Assembly (NCBI RefSeq): GCF_019656335.1
Contig: NZ_BPLZ01000002.1
Coordinates: 114,904 to 178,903, forward strand
Source: Pseudomonas sp. NCCP-436
Lineage (GTDB): Bacteria; Pseudomonadota; Gammaproteobacteria; Pseudomonadales; Pseudomonadaceae
Direction of reading: 5' to 3'
Length of the DNA stretch: 64,000 bases
Shown here: positions 55,634 through 63,374 of the stretch, in pieces
Layout of the letters: the number at the start of each line of letters is the position of its first letter
Numbering within the stretch: position 1 is the stretch's first letter
Program-made: the position numbers and the translations under genes
Notes under the pieces: model-generated
Told to the model about the DNA's origin: nothing
What the model saw: only the letters and a program-made list of their open reading frames with translations
Databases searched by the model: none

Positions 55634-55672
55634 ACGGGGCGACGGGTACCTGACCCGCCGCCCCGTATTTCT
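55634..55672. terminator. bidirectional terminator between argC and codA
   Basis: ACGGGGCG (55634-55641) pairs with CGCCCCGT (55659-55666); after an A-C mismatch, CGGGT (55643-55647) pairs with ACCCG (55653-55657) around ACCTG. ATTTCTTT follows on the plus strand. It separates the convergent argC and codA genes. Confidence 0.75.
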
Positions 55673-55673
55673 T

Positions 55674-56909
55674 TCAGGCCCGTTCGATGCGCGCCGGGGT
55701 GCGGCGCATCAGCACCTTGCCATGGCGTACCGACACCAGCGCGTGGCCCTGGCTGCGCACCATCTCATAGTCGTCCGGCGCCGAGAGGATCAGCAGGTTG
55801 GCCGGACGGCCCGCTTCCAGACCGTAACGCTCACCGAGGGCCAGGGCACGCGCCGAGTTGTCGGTGATCAGGTCCAGACTGCGCTTGAGATCCTCGTAAC
55901 CGAGCATGTGGCAGATATGCAGGCCGGCTTCGAGGATGCGCAGGATGTTGCCGTTGCCCAGCGGATACCAGGGGTCGACGATGGAATCCTGGCCGAAGCA
56001 CACGTTCATCCCGGCACGATCCAGTTCAGCCACGCGGGTCAGCCCGCGGCGTTTTGGGAAGGTGTCGAAGCGCCCCTGCAGGTGGATGCTCTCGGTGGGG
56101 CAGGAAATGAAGCTGATGCCGCTCATCTTCAGCAGGCGGAACAGCTTGGAGCAGTAGGCGTTGTCGTAGGAGCCCATGGCCACGGTGTGGCTGGCGGTGA
56201 CACGTGCGCCCATTCCGCGCACGCGGGCTTCTTCGGCCAGCACTTCGAGAAAGCGCGACTGCGGGTCGTCGGTCTCGTCGCAGTGCACGTCCACCAGGCA
56301 GTCGGTGCGCTCGGCCAGATCCATGAGGAACTTGATCGACGACACGCCCTGGTCGCGGGTGTTCTCGAAATGCGGAATGCCGCCGACCACGTCGGCGCCC
56401 AGCTCGATGGCCTGTTCCATCAGCGCGCGACCATTGGCGAAGGACTCGATGCCCTCCTGCGGGAAGGCGACGATCTGCATGTCGATCAGGTGGCGGGTTT
56501 CCTCGCGCACTTCGAGCATGGCCTTGAGCGCGGCCAGAGTCGGGTCGGTGACGTCGACGTGGGTGCGCACATGTTGAATGCCGTGGTCGACCAGCATGTC
56601 GATGGTCTTCTTGGCGCGGGTCTTGGTGTCCTCGTGAGTGACCAGCGCCTTGCGCTCGGCCCAGCGCTCGATGCCCTCGAACAGCGTGCCGCTCATGTTC
56701 CACGCCGGCTCGCCGGCGGTGAGGGTGGCATCGAGGTGGATGTGCGGCTCGACGAAGGGCGGCACCACCAGGTTGCCGGCGGCGTCCAGGTCGGCGGCGG
56801 CGATGACGGGGGCGTTCTGCTGCGGCTCGATGCGGGCGATCAGCTCGCCGTCCAGGGTGATGCGGTGCAGGCCGTCGCGGCCGCGCAGGCGGGCGTTGTG
56901 GATGATCAT
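55674..56909 (-). CDS. codA: cytosine deaminase CodA
   Basis: CodA deaminates cytosine to uracil and ammonia. The 411-residue amidohydrolase has the metal-binding EPHIHLD (His56, His58), the HVDVTDPTLAALKAM and VDVHCDETDDPQSRF motifs, VTASHTVAMG and the FGQDSIVDPWYPLGNGNIL segment, the E. coli CodA pattern. It lies 11 bases downstream of the PucR-type regulator and closes the codB-pucR-codA operon. A related isoguanine or creatinine deaminase is less likely given codB. Confidence 0.92.
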   Translation of the reverse strand: MIIHNARLRGRDGLHRITLDGELIARIEPQQNAPVIAAADLDAAGNLVVPPFVEPHIHLDATLTAGEPAWNMSGTLFEGIERWAERKALVTHEDTKTRAKKTIDMLVDHGIQHVRTHVDVTDPTLAALKAMLEVREETRHLIDMQIVAFPQEGIESFANGRALMEQAIELGADVVGGIPHFENTRDQGVSSIKFLMDLAERTDCLVDVHCDETDDPQSRFLEVLAEEARVRGMGARVTASHTVAMGSYDNAYCSKLFRLLKMSGISFISCPTESIHLQGRFDTFPKRRGLTRVAELDRAGMNVCFGQDSIVDPWYPLGNGNILRILEAGLHICHMLGYEDLKRSLDLITDNSARALALGERYGLEAGRPANLLILSAPDDYEMVRSQGHALVSVRHGKVLMRRTPARIERA

Positions 56910-56920
56910 CTTGGTTCCTC

Positions 56921-58144
56921 TCAGGCAGGCGACGACAGGCGCCGGATCAACAGCGCGACGCTGATGTTCAGGCGGTCGTGCGGGTCTTCGAACGAGCAGC
57001 CGGTCAGCGCTTCGATGCGCTGCAGACGGTAGCTCAGGGTATTGCGGTGAACATTGAGGCGTTGCGCGGCCAGGGCCAGGTTGCCGTTCTCGGCGAACCA
57101 GGCCTCCAGTGTGGGCATCAGCACCGGCTGATGGCGCGAGTCATCGCCGATCAGCGGGCCGACCACGCGTTCGACGAAGCGATCGAGCAGGCTGCGGTTG
57201 CGAATCGCACCGAGCAATTCCAGTACGCCCAGCTCATTGAAACTGCACAGGCCCAGGCGCTCGGGAAAGCGCTGCGCCACGCTCAGGGCCTGGCGTGCCT
57301 CACCCAGCCCCTGGGCGAGGCGCGGTGCATCGCAACCGGCGCTGCCGAGACCGAGGAACAGACGTAGCGGGCCGAGTTGCGGGCGCAGCTCATCGAGCAG
57401 CGTGGTCATGGCCTGGCGGTTGCGTGCCTCGCTGTGAGCGTCGGGGCAGGGCAGCAGGGCGATCCAGTGGCGGCCCTGGCTGACCAGTGGCAGCACGTCA
57501 CCCAGTTCGCCGAGGCATTGTTCCAGGCGCCGTTGCAGCAGTTGCTGGCGACTCTGCAGCTGGCGCTCGGCGTCTTCGTCCGGCAGGTCGCCGAACAGTT
57601 GCTCGCTGCCGTCGAGGCGCAGCAGTGCCACCTGACGCGGCACGTGCAGTGCCAGGCCGAGGCTGTCGCCGCGTTGCAGCAACACCTCGAGCGACTGGTA
57701 GTCGCCGTCGAGCACCTGTTCCAGCACGTGCTGGCGCGAGCGGCCGAGCTGCTGCGCCTGCACCAGCGCGGTGCCGATGGCCTGGGTGACCACCACCATC
57801 TTCAGTGCGTAGGGCTGCTCGATCAGTGGCAGGTTCAGGCGCTCGGCCTCGGCGATGACGCTGGGTGGGATGCTCTGAATGAACTCGGCGCCGGTGAGGA
57901 TGACCAGGCCGGCGACCACGCGTTCATGGCCTTCTCGTACCAGACGCAGCAGGTTGGCTTCGTCGCGCGGGTGGTTGATGCCGGTGACGAAGATCAGTTC
58001 GCCGCCCATCACCCAGTCGGCGATGCCTTCGTTCTCGGCCACATAGGGCCAGCGCACGGCATTGTCGCGCCCGGCCTGGCCGGCACGCAGGTGCATGCTG
58101 GCCAGGCCGGGCAGGGCGAGTACGTCGGCGACGGTCAGACTCAC
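56921..58144 (-). CDS. PucR-family transcriptional regulator
   Basis: This is a 407-residue regulator. The N-terminal PucR ligand domain (about 1-125; LTVADVLALPGL, GGELIFVTGI) is followed by a GGDEF-like degenerate middle region and a C-terminal helix-turn-helix (NGNLALAAQRLNVHRNTLSYRLQRIEALTGCSF). I place the start at the GTG at 58144, whose TGA overlaps the codB stop (GTGA); longer in-frame readings run into codB. Its position inside the cod operon implies it controls cytosine use, in place of the regulators seen beside codBA in other species. Confidence 0.88.
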   Translation of the reverse strand: MSLTVADVLALPGLASMHLRAGQAGRDNAVRWPYVAENEGIADWVMGGELIFVTGINHPRDEANLLRLVREGHERVVAGLVILTGAEFIQSIPPSVIAEAERLNLPLIEQPYALKMVVVTQAIGTALVQAQQLGRSRQHVLEQVLDGDYQSLEVLLQRGDSLGLALHVPRQVALLRLDGSEQLFGDLPDEDAERQLQSRQQLLQRRLEQCLGELGDVLPLVSQGRHWIALLPCPDAHSEARNRQAMTTLLDELRPQLGPLRLFLGLGSAGCDAPRLAQGLGEARQALSVAQRFPERLGLCSFNELGVLELLGAIRNRSLLDRFVERVVGPLIGDDSRHQPVLMPTLEAWFAENGNLALAAQRLNVHRNTLSYRLQRIEALTGCSFEDPHDRLNISVALLIRRLSSPA

Positions 58145-59412
58145 GCGCCAGCGACCTGCTGACGGCCAACCAGTGCCTTGTTTGCCTCGAACAGCACGAC
58201 ATAGGCCACGGCCGCCACGGCGATACCTACCAGCGGGGCGATCCAGGGCGAGAAGTAGGCGCTCAGCGCGCCGATCAGGTAGGCGCCGAGGCCGACCCAG
58301 TTGAACGCCGGCAGACGCACATCGGCCAGTTTCGGATAGCGCGACCGGTGGCCGTAGAAGAAATCGGCCATGATCACGCCGCCAATCGGCGGAATGATCG
58401 AGCCGAGCAGGATCAGGAAGGGAATCAGCATCTCGTACATGCCGCCGATGGCCAGCAGCGTGCCGATACCGGCACCTGCCAGGGTCACGGTCTTGCGCTT
58501 GCCGGTGCGCAGCAGGTTGCAGCCGGCTGCAGCGAAGTTGTAGATGGTGTTGTCCTGGGTGGTCCACAGGTTGAGGAACAGCATGACCACGGCGGCCATG
58601 GACAGCCCCTGCAGCACCAGTACCTCGACCACGTCCGGCTGCTGATAGACGATCGCGCCATAGGCACCGGCAATGATCATCAGGCCGTTGCCGATGAAGA
58701 AGCCGACCATGCTGGCCAGCACCGCGACCCGGCCGCTCTTGGCGAAGCGCGTCCAGTTGGTGGCCTGGGTGGCGCCGCTGACGAAAGTGCCGAACACCAG
58801 GGTGATGGCAACGCTCAGACTCATGCTCTCCTGCGGCTCGACCGCGAGCAGACCGGCAAGGCCGCCGATATCACGGGTGGCGATCCACAGCGAGGCCATC
58901 AGCAGTACCAGCATGGCCGGTACGGCGACGCGCGAGAGCAGGTCCAGCCCCTTGTAGCCGACGAAGGCGGTCAGGCAGAAACCGAAGCCGAACAGCACCA
59001 TCAACGGGATGGTCAGGCCTTCGGGCAGGCCGAGAATCTTCACCAGGATGATGGCGATGGTCGCCGTGCCCCAGGCGTACCAGCCGATCTGGGTGAAGCC
59101 CAGCAGCATATCGGACAGCTTGCTGCCCACCTCACCGAAGCAGAAACGCCCCATCAGTACCGAATTCAGGCCGCTGCGGCAGGCGATCAGGCCCAGCACT
59201 GCGGCATACAGGCCGAGCAGCAGGTTGCCGATCACTGCCGCCCAGATCAGCGTGGTGAAATCGAAGGCCATGCCGATCTTGCCGCCGGCGAACATGGTGG
59301 CGGTGAAAAAGGTGAAACCGAACAGCAGGATGGCGGTGGAGAACAGCCCCTTGCGCGCGCCGTTGGGCACCTCGCTCAGGGGGTAGTCGCTATCGGGGGT
59401 GACATTGCTCAT
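58141..59412 (-). CDS. codB: cytosine permease CodB
   Basis: CodB is an NCS1-family cytosine transporter of 423 residues with 12 membrane helices. AGGKIGMAFDFTTLIWAAVIGNLLLGLYAAVLGLIACRSGLNSVLMGRFCFGEVGSKL is the family's first conserved block; GIGTLLAIGGMYEMLIPFLILLGSIIPPIGGVIMADFF is the last. It heads the operon with pucR and codA. The promoter region upstream has a perfect palindrome. Confidence 0.92.
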   Translation of the reverse strand: MSNVTPDSDYPLSEVPNGARKGLFSTAILLFGFTFFTATMFAGGKIGMAFDFTTLIWAAVIGNLLLGLYAAVLGLIACRSGLNSVLMGRFCFGEVGSKLSDMLLGFTQIGWYAWGTATIAIILVKILGLPEGLTIPLMVLFGFGFCLTAFVGYKGLDLLSRVAVPAMLVLLMASLWIATRDIGGLAGLLAVEPQESMSLSVAITLVFGTFVSGATQATNWTRFAKSGRVAVLASMVGFFIGNGLMIIAGAYGAIVYQQPDVVEVLVLQGLSMAAVVMLFLNLWTTQDNTIYNFAAAGCNLLRTGKRKTVTLAGAGIGTLLAIGGMYEMLIPFLILLGSIIPPIGGVIMADFFYGHRSRYPKLADVRLPAFNWVGLGAYLIGALSAYFSPWIAPLVGIAVAAVAYVVLFEANKALVGRQQVAGA

Positions 59413-59506
59413 GGACCTGGCTCCGGTAAGAGGGTGAGGCCTTGGCGATAGCAGGGGGCGTGCCAGAATTCAGCACGGCAGGCTGCTTGGCGGGATGGTC
59501 AAAGGG

Positions 59507-59542
59507 TTTTGTGCAAGTCGCACAAAAAAATGCACTTATATA
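59507..59542 (-). promoter_or_regulatory. cod operon promoter with palindromic operator
   Basis: TTTTGTGC-AAGTC-GCACAAAA (59507-59527) is a perfect 8-bp inverted repeat. On the minus strand a -10-like TATATA (59542-59537) lies just upstream, so the palindrome would start near +1. A related half-site pair (TTTGTG 59561-59566, ACAAAA 59575-59580) lies about 53 bp further. Candidate site for the PucR-type regulator. Confidence 0.5.
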
Positions 59543-59621
59543 GCGCCAGGTCGCTCAGGGTTTGTGAGTGTAGAACAAAAGTGGTGCGCGACGCTGTGGT
59601 CGCGCACCAGCTTGCAGCGTA

Positions 59622-60092
59622 TCAGTTGACGGTGACTTGCGGCATCGGCGGCATGGTCACGGTCTGCTCGCTGGCCGGGGCAAGCACTTCGGCTTCACCG
59701 TCGACCACCTGCTTACCGTCCTGGTTGAACACGCGGGTGGCAATGCGTACGCGGTTCTTCGGCAGTTTTTCCAGTACTTCCAGCTTCACCGTCAGGGTGT
59801 CGCCGAGCTTAACCGGGCGGGTGAACTTGAGTTGTTGTCCGAGGTAGATGGTGCCCGGGCCGGGCAGGCGGCAGGCGATGGCGGCACTGATCAGCGCACC
59901 GGTGAACATGCCGTGGGCGATACGTTCCTTGAACAGGGTCTCGGCGGCGAAGGCGGCGTCCAGATGTACCGGGTTGTTGTCGCCGGAGACTGCCGCGAAC
60001 AGTTGTACGTCGCGCTCTTCGACCAGCTTCTCGAAGCTCGCCTGCTGGCCGACTTCGAGGGCCTCGTAGGGGATGTTGGTTAGCTGGGTCAT
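59622..60092 (-). CDS. MaoC-like (R)-specific enoyl-CoA hydratase
   Basis: This is a 156-residue hot-dog-fold enzyme of the PhaJ/MaoC type, hydrating trans-2-enoyl-CoA to (R)-3-hydroxyacyl-CoA. The hydratase signature includes Asp38 and His43 (SGDNNPVHLD) and KERIAHGM. The ATG at 60092 has AAGGAG 5 bases upstream; a GTG at 60098 is in frame. It overlaps the lysophospholipase-like gene by 4 bases and lies beside fadD genes, so a role in fatty-acid or polyhydroxyalkanoate metabolism is likely. Confidence 0.87.
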   Translation of the reverse strand: MTQLTNIPYEALEVGQQASFEKLVEERDVQLFAAVSGDNNPVHLDAAFAAETLFKERIAHGMFTGALISAAIACRLPGPGTIYLGQQLKFTRPVKLGDTLTVKLEVLEKLPKNRVRIATRVFNQDGKQVVDGEAEVLAPASEQTVTMPPMPQVTVN

Positions 60093-61039
60093 GGGCACTC
60101 CTTGATTGGGCTTCGACCCTGGCTCAGCGCCTGCTGCAGCCAGTCGATCAGGTGGGCGGTGACCTCGTCGCGATTGCTCTCGTTGAGCAGCTCATGACGG
60201 GCCTCGGGATAAATCTTCAGTTGCACGTCGCGCACGCCGGCTTCGCGCAGGGCGCCCGCCAGGTCATTCAGGCGCTTGCCGTCGCTGACCGGGTCACGCG
60301 AGCCGCCGATCACCAGCAGCGGCAGGTCGGCATCGATCTGCGCCAGATTGGCCGTCGGGGTGATGTACTGCAGGCCATCGAGCAGGTCACACCACAACTG
60401 TGTGGTGCAGACGAAGCCGCACAGCGGGTCGGTCACGTATTTGTCCACTTCCGCCGGATCGCGGCTGAGCCAGTCGAAGGCCGTGCGATTGGGTTTGAAG
60501 GCCTTGTTGAACGAACCGAAGGACAGGAAATCGATGACTTTGCTGCGCCCCTTGGAACCCAGGCGCCAGCGTTCGAAGCAGGCGATCAGGCGGGCAGCCT
60601 TGTACAACGCCACGGGCTGATAGTTGGAGCCCGACAGAATGGCTCCCTGCAGACTGCAACTGCGTCCCATCAGATAGGCCATACCGATATAGCTGCCCAT
60701 GCTGTGCCCGAGCAGGAAGATCGGGGTCTGCGGATGCTGCTGGCGGATGTGGTGGTTGAGCGTTGACAGGTCACCAACCACCTTGCGCCAGCCATCTTCA
60801 TCGGCGTAATGACCAAGGGTGCCGTGCTCGGCCGTGCGACCGTGGCCGCGTTGATCCAGGGCGTATAGCTCCATTCCGGCCGCCACCAGATGTTCGGCCA
60901 GGCGTGCATAGCGCAGGCTGTGCTCGGCCATGCCGTGGGCGAGCATGATCAGGGCGCGTGGCGTCTGCCCGTCGTGCCAGTGGTTGACATGCAGGGGCAG
61001 ACCGTCGCTGGCCTGGAGCGTGAAACTGTCGTGGCGCAT
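60089..61039 (-). CDS. alpha/beta hydrolase, lysophospholipase or monoacylglycerol lipase type
   Basis: This is a 316-residue hydrolase. The nucleophile elbow is GHSMGS with Ser113, the oxyanion-hole HG is in LAHGMAEHS, and the catalytic His is likely in YPEARHELLNE with the Asp in GGSRDPVSDG. YALDQRGHGRTA is typical of the family. I start at the ATG at 61039 (AAGGATT upstream), giving MRHDSFTLQASDG; the longer frame to 61096 is not family-like. It may release fatty acids for the neighbouring FadD2. Confidence 0.88.
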   Translation of the reverse strand: MRHDSFTLQASDGLPLHVNHWHDGQTPRALIMLAHGMAEHSLRYARLAEHLVAAGMELYALDQRGHGRTAEHGTLGHYADEDGWRKVVGDLSTLNHHIRQQHPQTPIFLLGHSMGSYIGMAYLMGRSCSLQGAILSGSNYQPVALYKAARLIACFERWRLGSKGRSKVIDFLSFGSFNKAFKPNRTAFDWLSRDPAEVDKYVTDPLCGFVCTTQLWCDLLDGLQYITPTANLAQIDADLPLLVIGGSRDPVSDGKRLNDLAGALREAGVRDVQLKIYPEARHELLNESNRDEVTAHLIDWLQQALSQGRSPIKECP

Positions 61040-61263
61040 GGCGAATCCTTGTGCCGGAAGATGGGCGCATTGTGCACCTTGGTCAGCAGTAGTCAAAGAT
61101 TGGGCGATGGCGACAGGTTCTGGAGTGGCGGTTATGAAACACTACAATTCTTATGGAATTCAGCGCATCAATGAGGCCTGGAGGCTATTTGCGCATGGCG
61201 GACGAACTGTTACTTTCCGGGCTGTCCCGCGAGGCGGGCCAGATCACTTCAGGGGAAGAGGAC

Positions 61264-61271
61264 AATAACAA
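61264..61271 (+). promoter_or_regulatory. Hfq/Crc CA motif overlapping the fadD2 start
   Basis: AATAACAA (61264-61271) is a perfect match to AANAANAA; its last A is the first base of the fadD2 start codon. Hfq-Crc bound here would block translation under catabolite repression. Confidence 0.55.
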
Positions 61272-62959
61272 TGCAGCCTGATTTCTGGAACGACAAGCGC
61301 CCGGCTGGCGTGCCCAACGACATTGACCTGAGCAGCTACAGGTCGGTCATCGAAGTGTTCGAGCGCTCGTGCAAGAAGTTCGCCGACCGCCCGGCGTTCA
61401 GCAATCTGGGCGTGACACTGAGCTACTCCGAACTGGATCGCCTTTCCGCAGCCTTCGCCGCCTACCTGCAGAAGCACACGGATCTCAAGCCGGGTGAACG
61501 CATCGCGGTACAGATGCCCAATGTGCTGCAGTACCCCATTGCCGTATTCGGAGCCATGCGCGCCGGGCTGATAGTGGTCAATACCAATCCGCTGTACACC
61601 GCACGAGAGATGCGCCATCAGTTCAAGGATGCCGGTGTGCGTGCGCTGGTTTATCTGAACATGTTCGGCAAGCTGGTGCAGGAGGTGCTGCCTGACACCG
61701 AGATCGAGTACCTGATCGAAGCCAGAATGGGTGACCTTTTGCCGAGCCTCAAGGGCTGGCTGGTTAATACCGTGGTTCGCAAGGTCAAGAAGATGGTGCC
61801 GGACTACCATTTACCCCAGGCCATCCCGTTCAGGCAGTTGCTCAGGCAGGGACATGGCCAGGCGCTGACGCCGGTCAAGGTCGGTCATGACGACGTTGCC
61901 GTGTTGCAGTACACAGGCGGCACCACCGGTGTGGCCAAGGGTGCGATGCTGACTCACGGCAATCTGGTCGCGAATATGCTGCAGGTTGATGCCTGCCTGT
62001 CGCAGCTCGGCCCCGATGGCTCGCCGCTGATGAAGCCTGGCCAGGAAATCATGATCGCGCCGTTGCCGCTGTACCACATCTATGCCTTTACCGCGAACTG
62101 CATGTGCATGATGGTCAACGGTAACCATAATGTGCTGATTACCAACCCGCGCGACATCCCGGGCTTCGTCAAGGAACTGGGCAAGTGGAAATTTTCCGCG
62201 CTGCTGGGGTTGAACACCCTGTTTGTTGCGCTGATGGATCATCCCAAGTTCAAGAATCTGGATTTTTCCCATCTCAAGGTCACCAATTCTGGCGGTACTG
62301 CGCTGGTCAAGGCCACCGCCGAGCATTGGCAGCAGGTGACCGGCTGCCGCATCGTGGAAGGCTATGGCCTGACCGAGACCTCTCCGGTGGCCAGTGCCAA
62401 TCCCTATGGTGAACTGGCGCGTCTGGGCACTGTCGGGATTCCCGTGCCGGGCACGGCATTCAAGGTAATCGACGATAACGACAACGAGCTGTCGCTGGGC
62501 GAGCGTGGCGAGCTGTGTATCAAAGGCCCGCAGGTTATGAAGGGGTACTGGCAGCGTCCGGAGGCCACCGCCGAGGTGCTCGACGCCGAGGGCTGGTTCA
62601 GAACCGGCGACATAGCAGTGATCGACCCTGATGGTTATGTGCGCATCGTCGATCGCAAGAAGGACATGATCATCGTCTCCGGTTTCAACGTTTATCCCAA
62701 TGAGATTGAGGACGTGGTGATGGCCCATCCGCAGGTAGCCAGTTGCGCGGCTATCGGCGTACCGGACGAAAAGTCTGGCGAGGCGGTCAAGTTGTTTGTG
62801 GTGCCGCGCGATGCCGACGTCAACGAGGAAGAGATCAAGCGCTACTGTCGAGAGAACCTCACCGGTTACAAGGTGCCCCGTCACATTGTGTTCCGCGACA
62901 GCCTGCCCATGACCCCGGTGGGCAAGATTCTGCGTCGCGAACTGCGCGATATGGCCTGA
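61271..62959 (+). CDS. fadD2: long-chain acyl-CoA ligase FadD2
   Basis: FadD activates fatty acids to acyl-CoA for beta-oxidation. The 562-residue product has the AMP-binding motif YTGGTTGVAKG (214-224), the VEGYGLTETSP core, and the FACS-type GWFRTGDIAVIDPDGYVRIVDRKKDMIIVSGFNVYPNEIE near residues 437-475. The ATG at 61271 follows GGGGAAGAGGA. It is divergent from the hydrolase and followed by a terminator, then a second paralogue fadD1. Confidence 0.95.
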   Translation: MQPDFWNDKRPAGVPNDIDLSSYRSVIEVFERSCKKFADRPAFSNLGVTLSYSELDRLSAAFAAYLQKHTDLKPGERIAVQMPNVLQYPIAVFGAMRAGLIVVNTNPLYTAREMRHQFKDAGVRALVYLNMFGKLVQEVLPDTEIEYLIEARMGDLLPSLKGWLVNTVVRKVKKMVPDYHLPQAIPFRQLLRQGHGQALTPVKVGHDDVAVLQYTGGTTGVAKGAMLTHGNLVANMLQVDACLSQLGPDGSPLMKPGQEIMIAPLPLYHIYAFTANCMCMMVNGNHNVLITNPRDIPGFVKELGKWKFSALLGLNTLFVALMDHPKFKNLDFSHLKVTNSGGTALVKATAEHWQQVTGCRIVEGYGLTETSPVASANPYGELARLGTVGIPVPGTAFKVIDDNDNELSLGERGELCIKGPQVMKGYWQRPEATAEVLDAEGWFRTGDIAVIDPDGYVRIVDRKKDMIIVSGFNVYPNEIEDVVMAHPQVASCAAIGVPDEKSGEAVKLFVVPRDADVNEEEIKRYCRENLTGYKVPRHIVFRDSLPMTPVGKILRRELRDMA

Positions 62960-63374
62960 GCGGTCGGGGCGCTGCGACCGTCAGGTTGCGCCTCGTCACC
63001 GTTCGTCTGAACGTTTCCCTGTACCGGCTGCCCGTCCCGGGCTGCCGGTTTGTTGTGATTTCGTAACCGGCAGGGCGGCTTTAGGCAGAGATTTCTCGGC
63101 AGCAAACCCCCCGTCGAATCCGGCTGAACAGGCTAAAACAGGCGAGCTAGAGAGCTTTCGAACGAAGAAGCGGGCTATTATGGGTTGTGACTTATCTTGT
63201 TGTTTTGGTCTTTTTGGTGACTGATAAGGGCTTTTCGGGTGCTGGTGAGCCACTGGTAAAGCTGCTACTCTCGGCGCGCTTTCGCACCCGGGGCCAGGGC
63301 GCAGGCAAGCCGTACATACAACAAACAACCGTCACGCGCGGTGAAGATCAGCTGTTGCTTAGGAGTGGGCTTCC
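62960..63374 (+). promoter_or_regulatory. 415-base region: fadD2 terminator and fadD1 promoter/leader
   Basis: No gene is seen. A strong terminator occupies 63023-63056. The remainder is a leader/promoter for fadD1; it has a poorly conserved promoter near 63197-63227 and a CA-rich run ACAACAAACAACC (about 63318-63330) that misses the CA motif by one base. I could not place a PsrA or Vfr site with confidence. Confidence 0.4.
63023..63056 (+). terminator. Rho-independent terminator after fadD2
   Basis: ACCGGC-T-GCCCG-TCC-CGGGC-T-GCCGGT (63023-63049) forms an 11-bp stem with one T-T mismatch, followed by TTTGTTGT. Confidence 0.9.

Noticed and set aside
63318..63330. CA motif in the fadD1 leader
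   Set aside because: It misses AANAANAA by one base and lies about 50 bases from the start codon; too weak to call.
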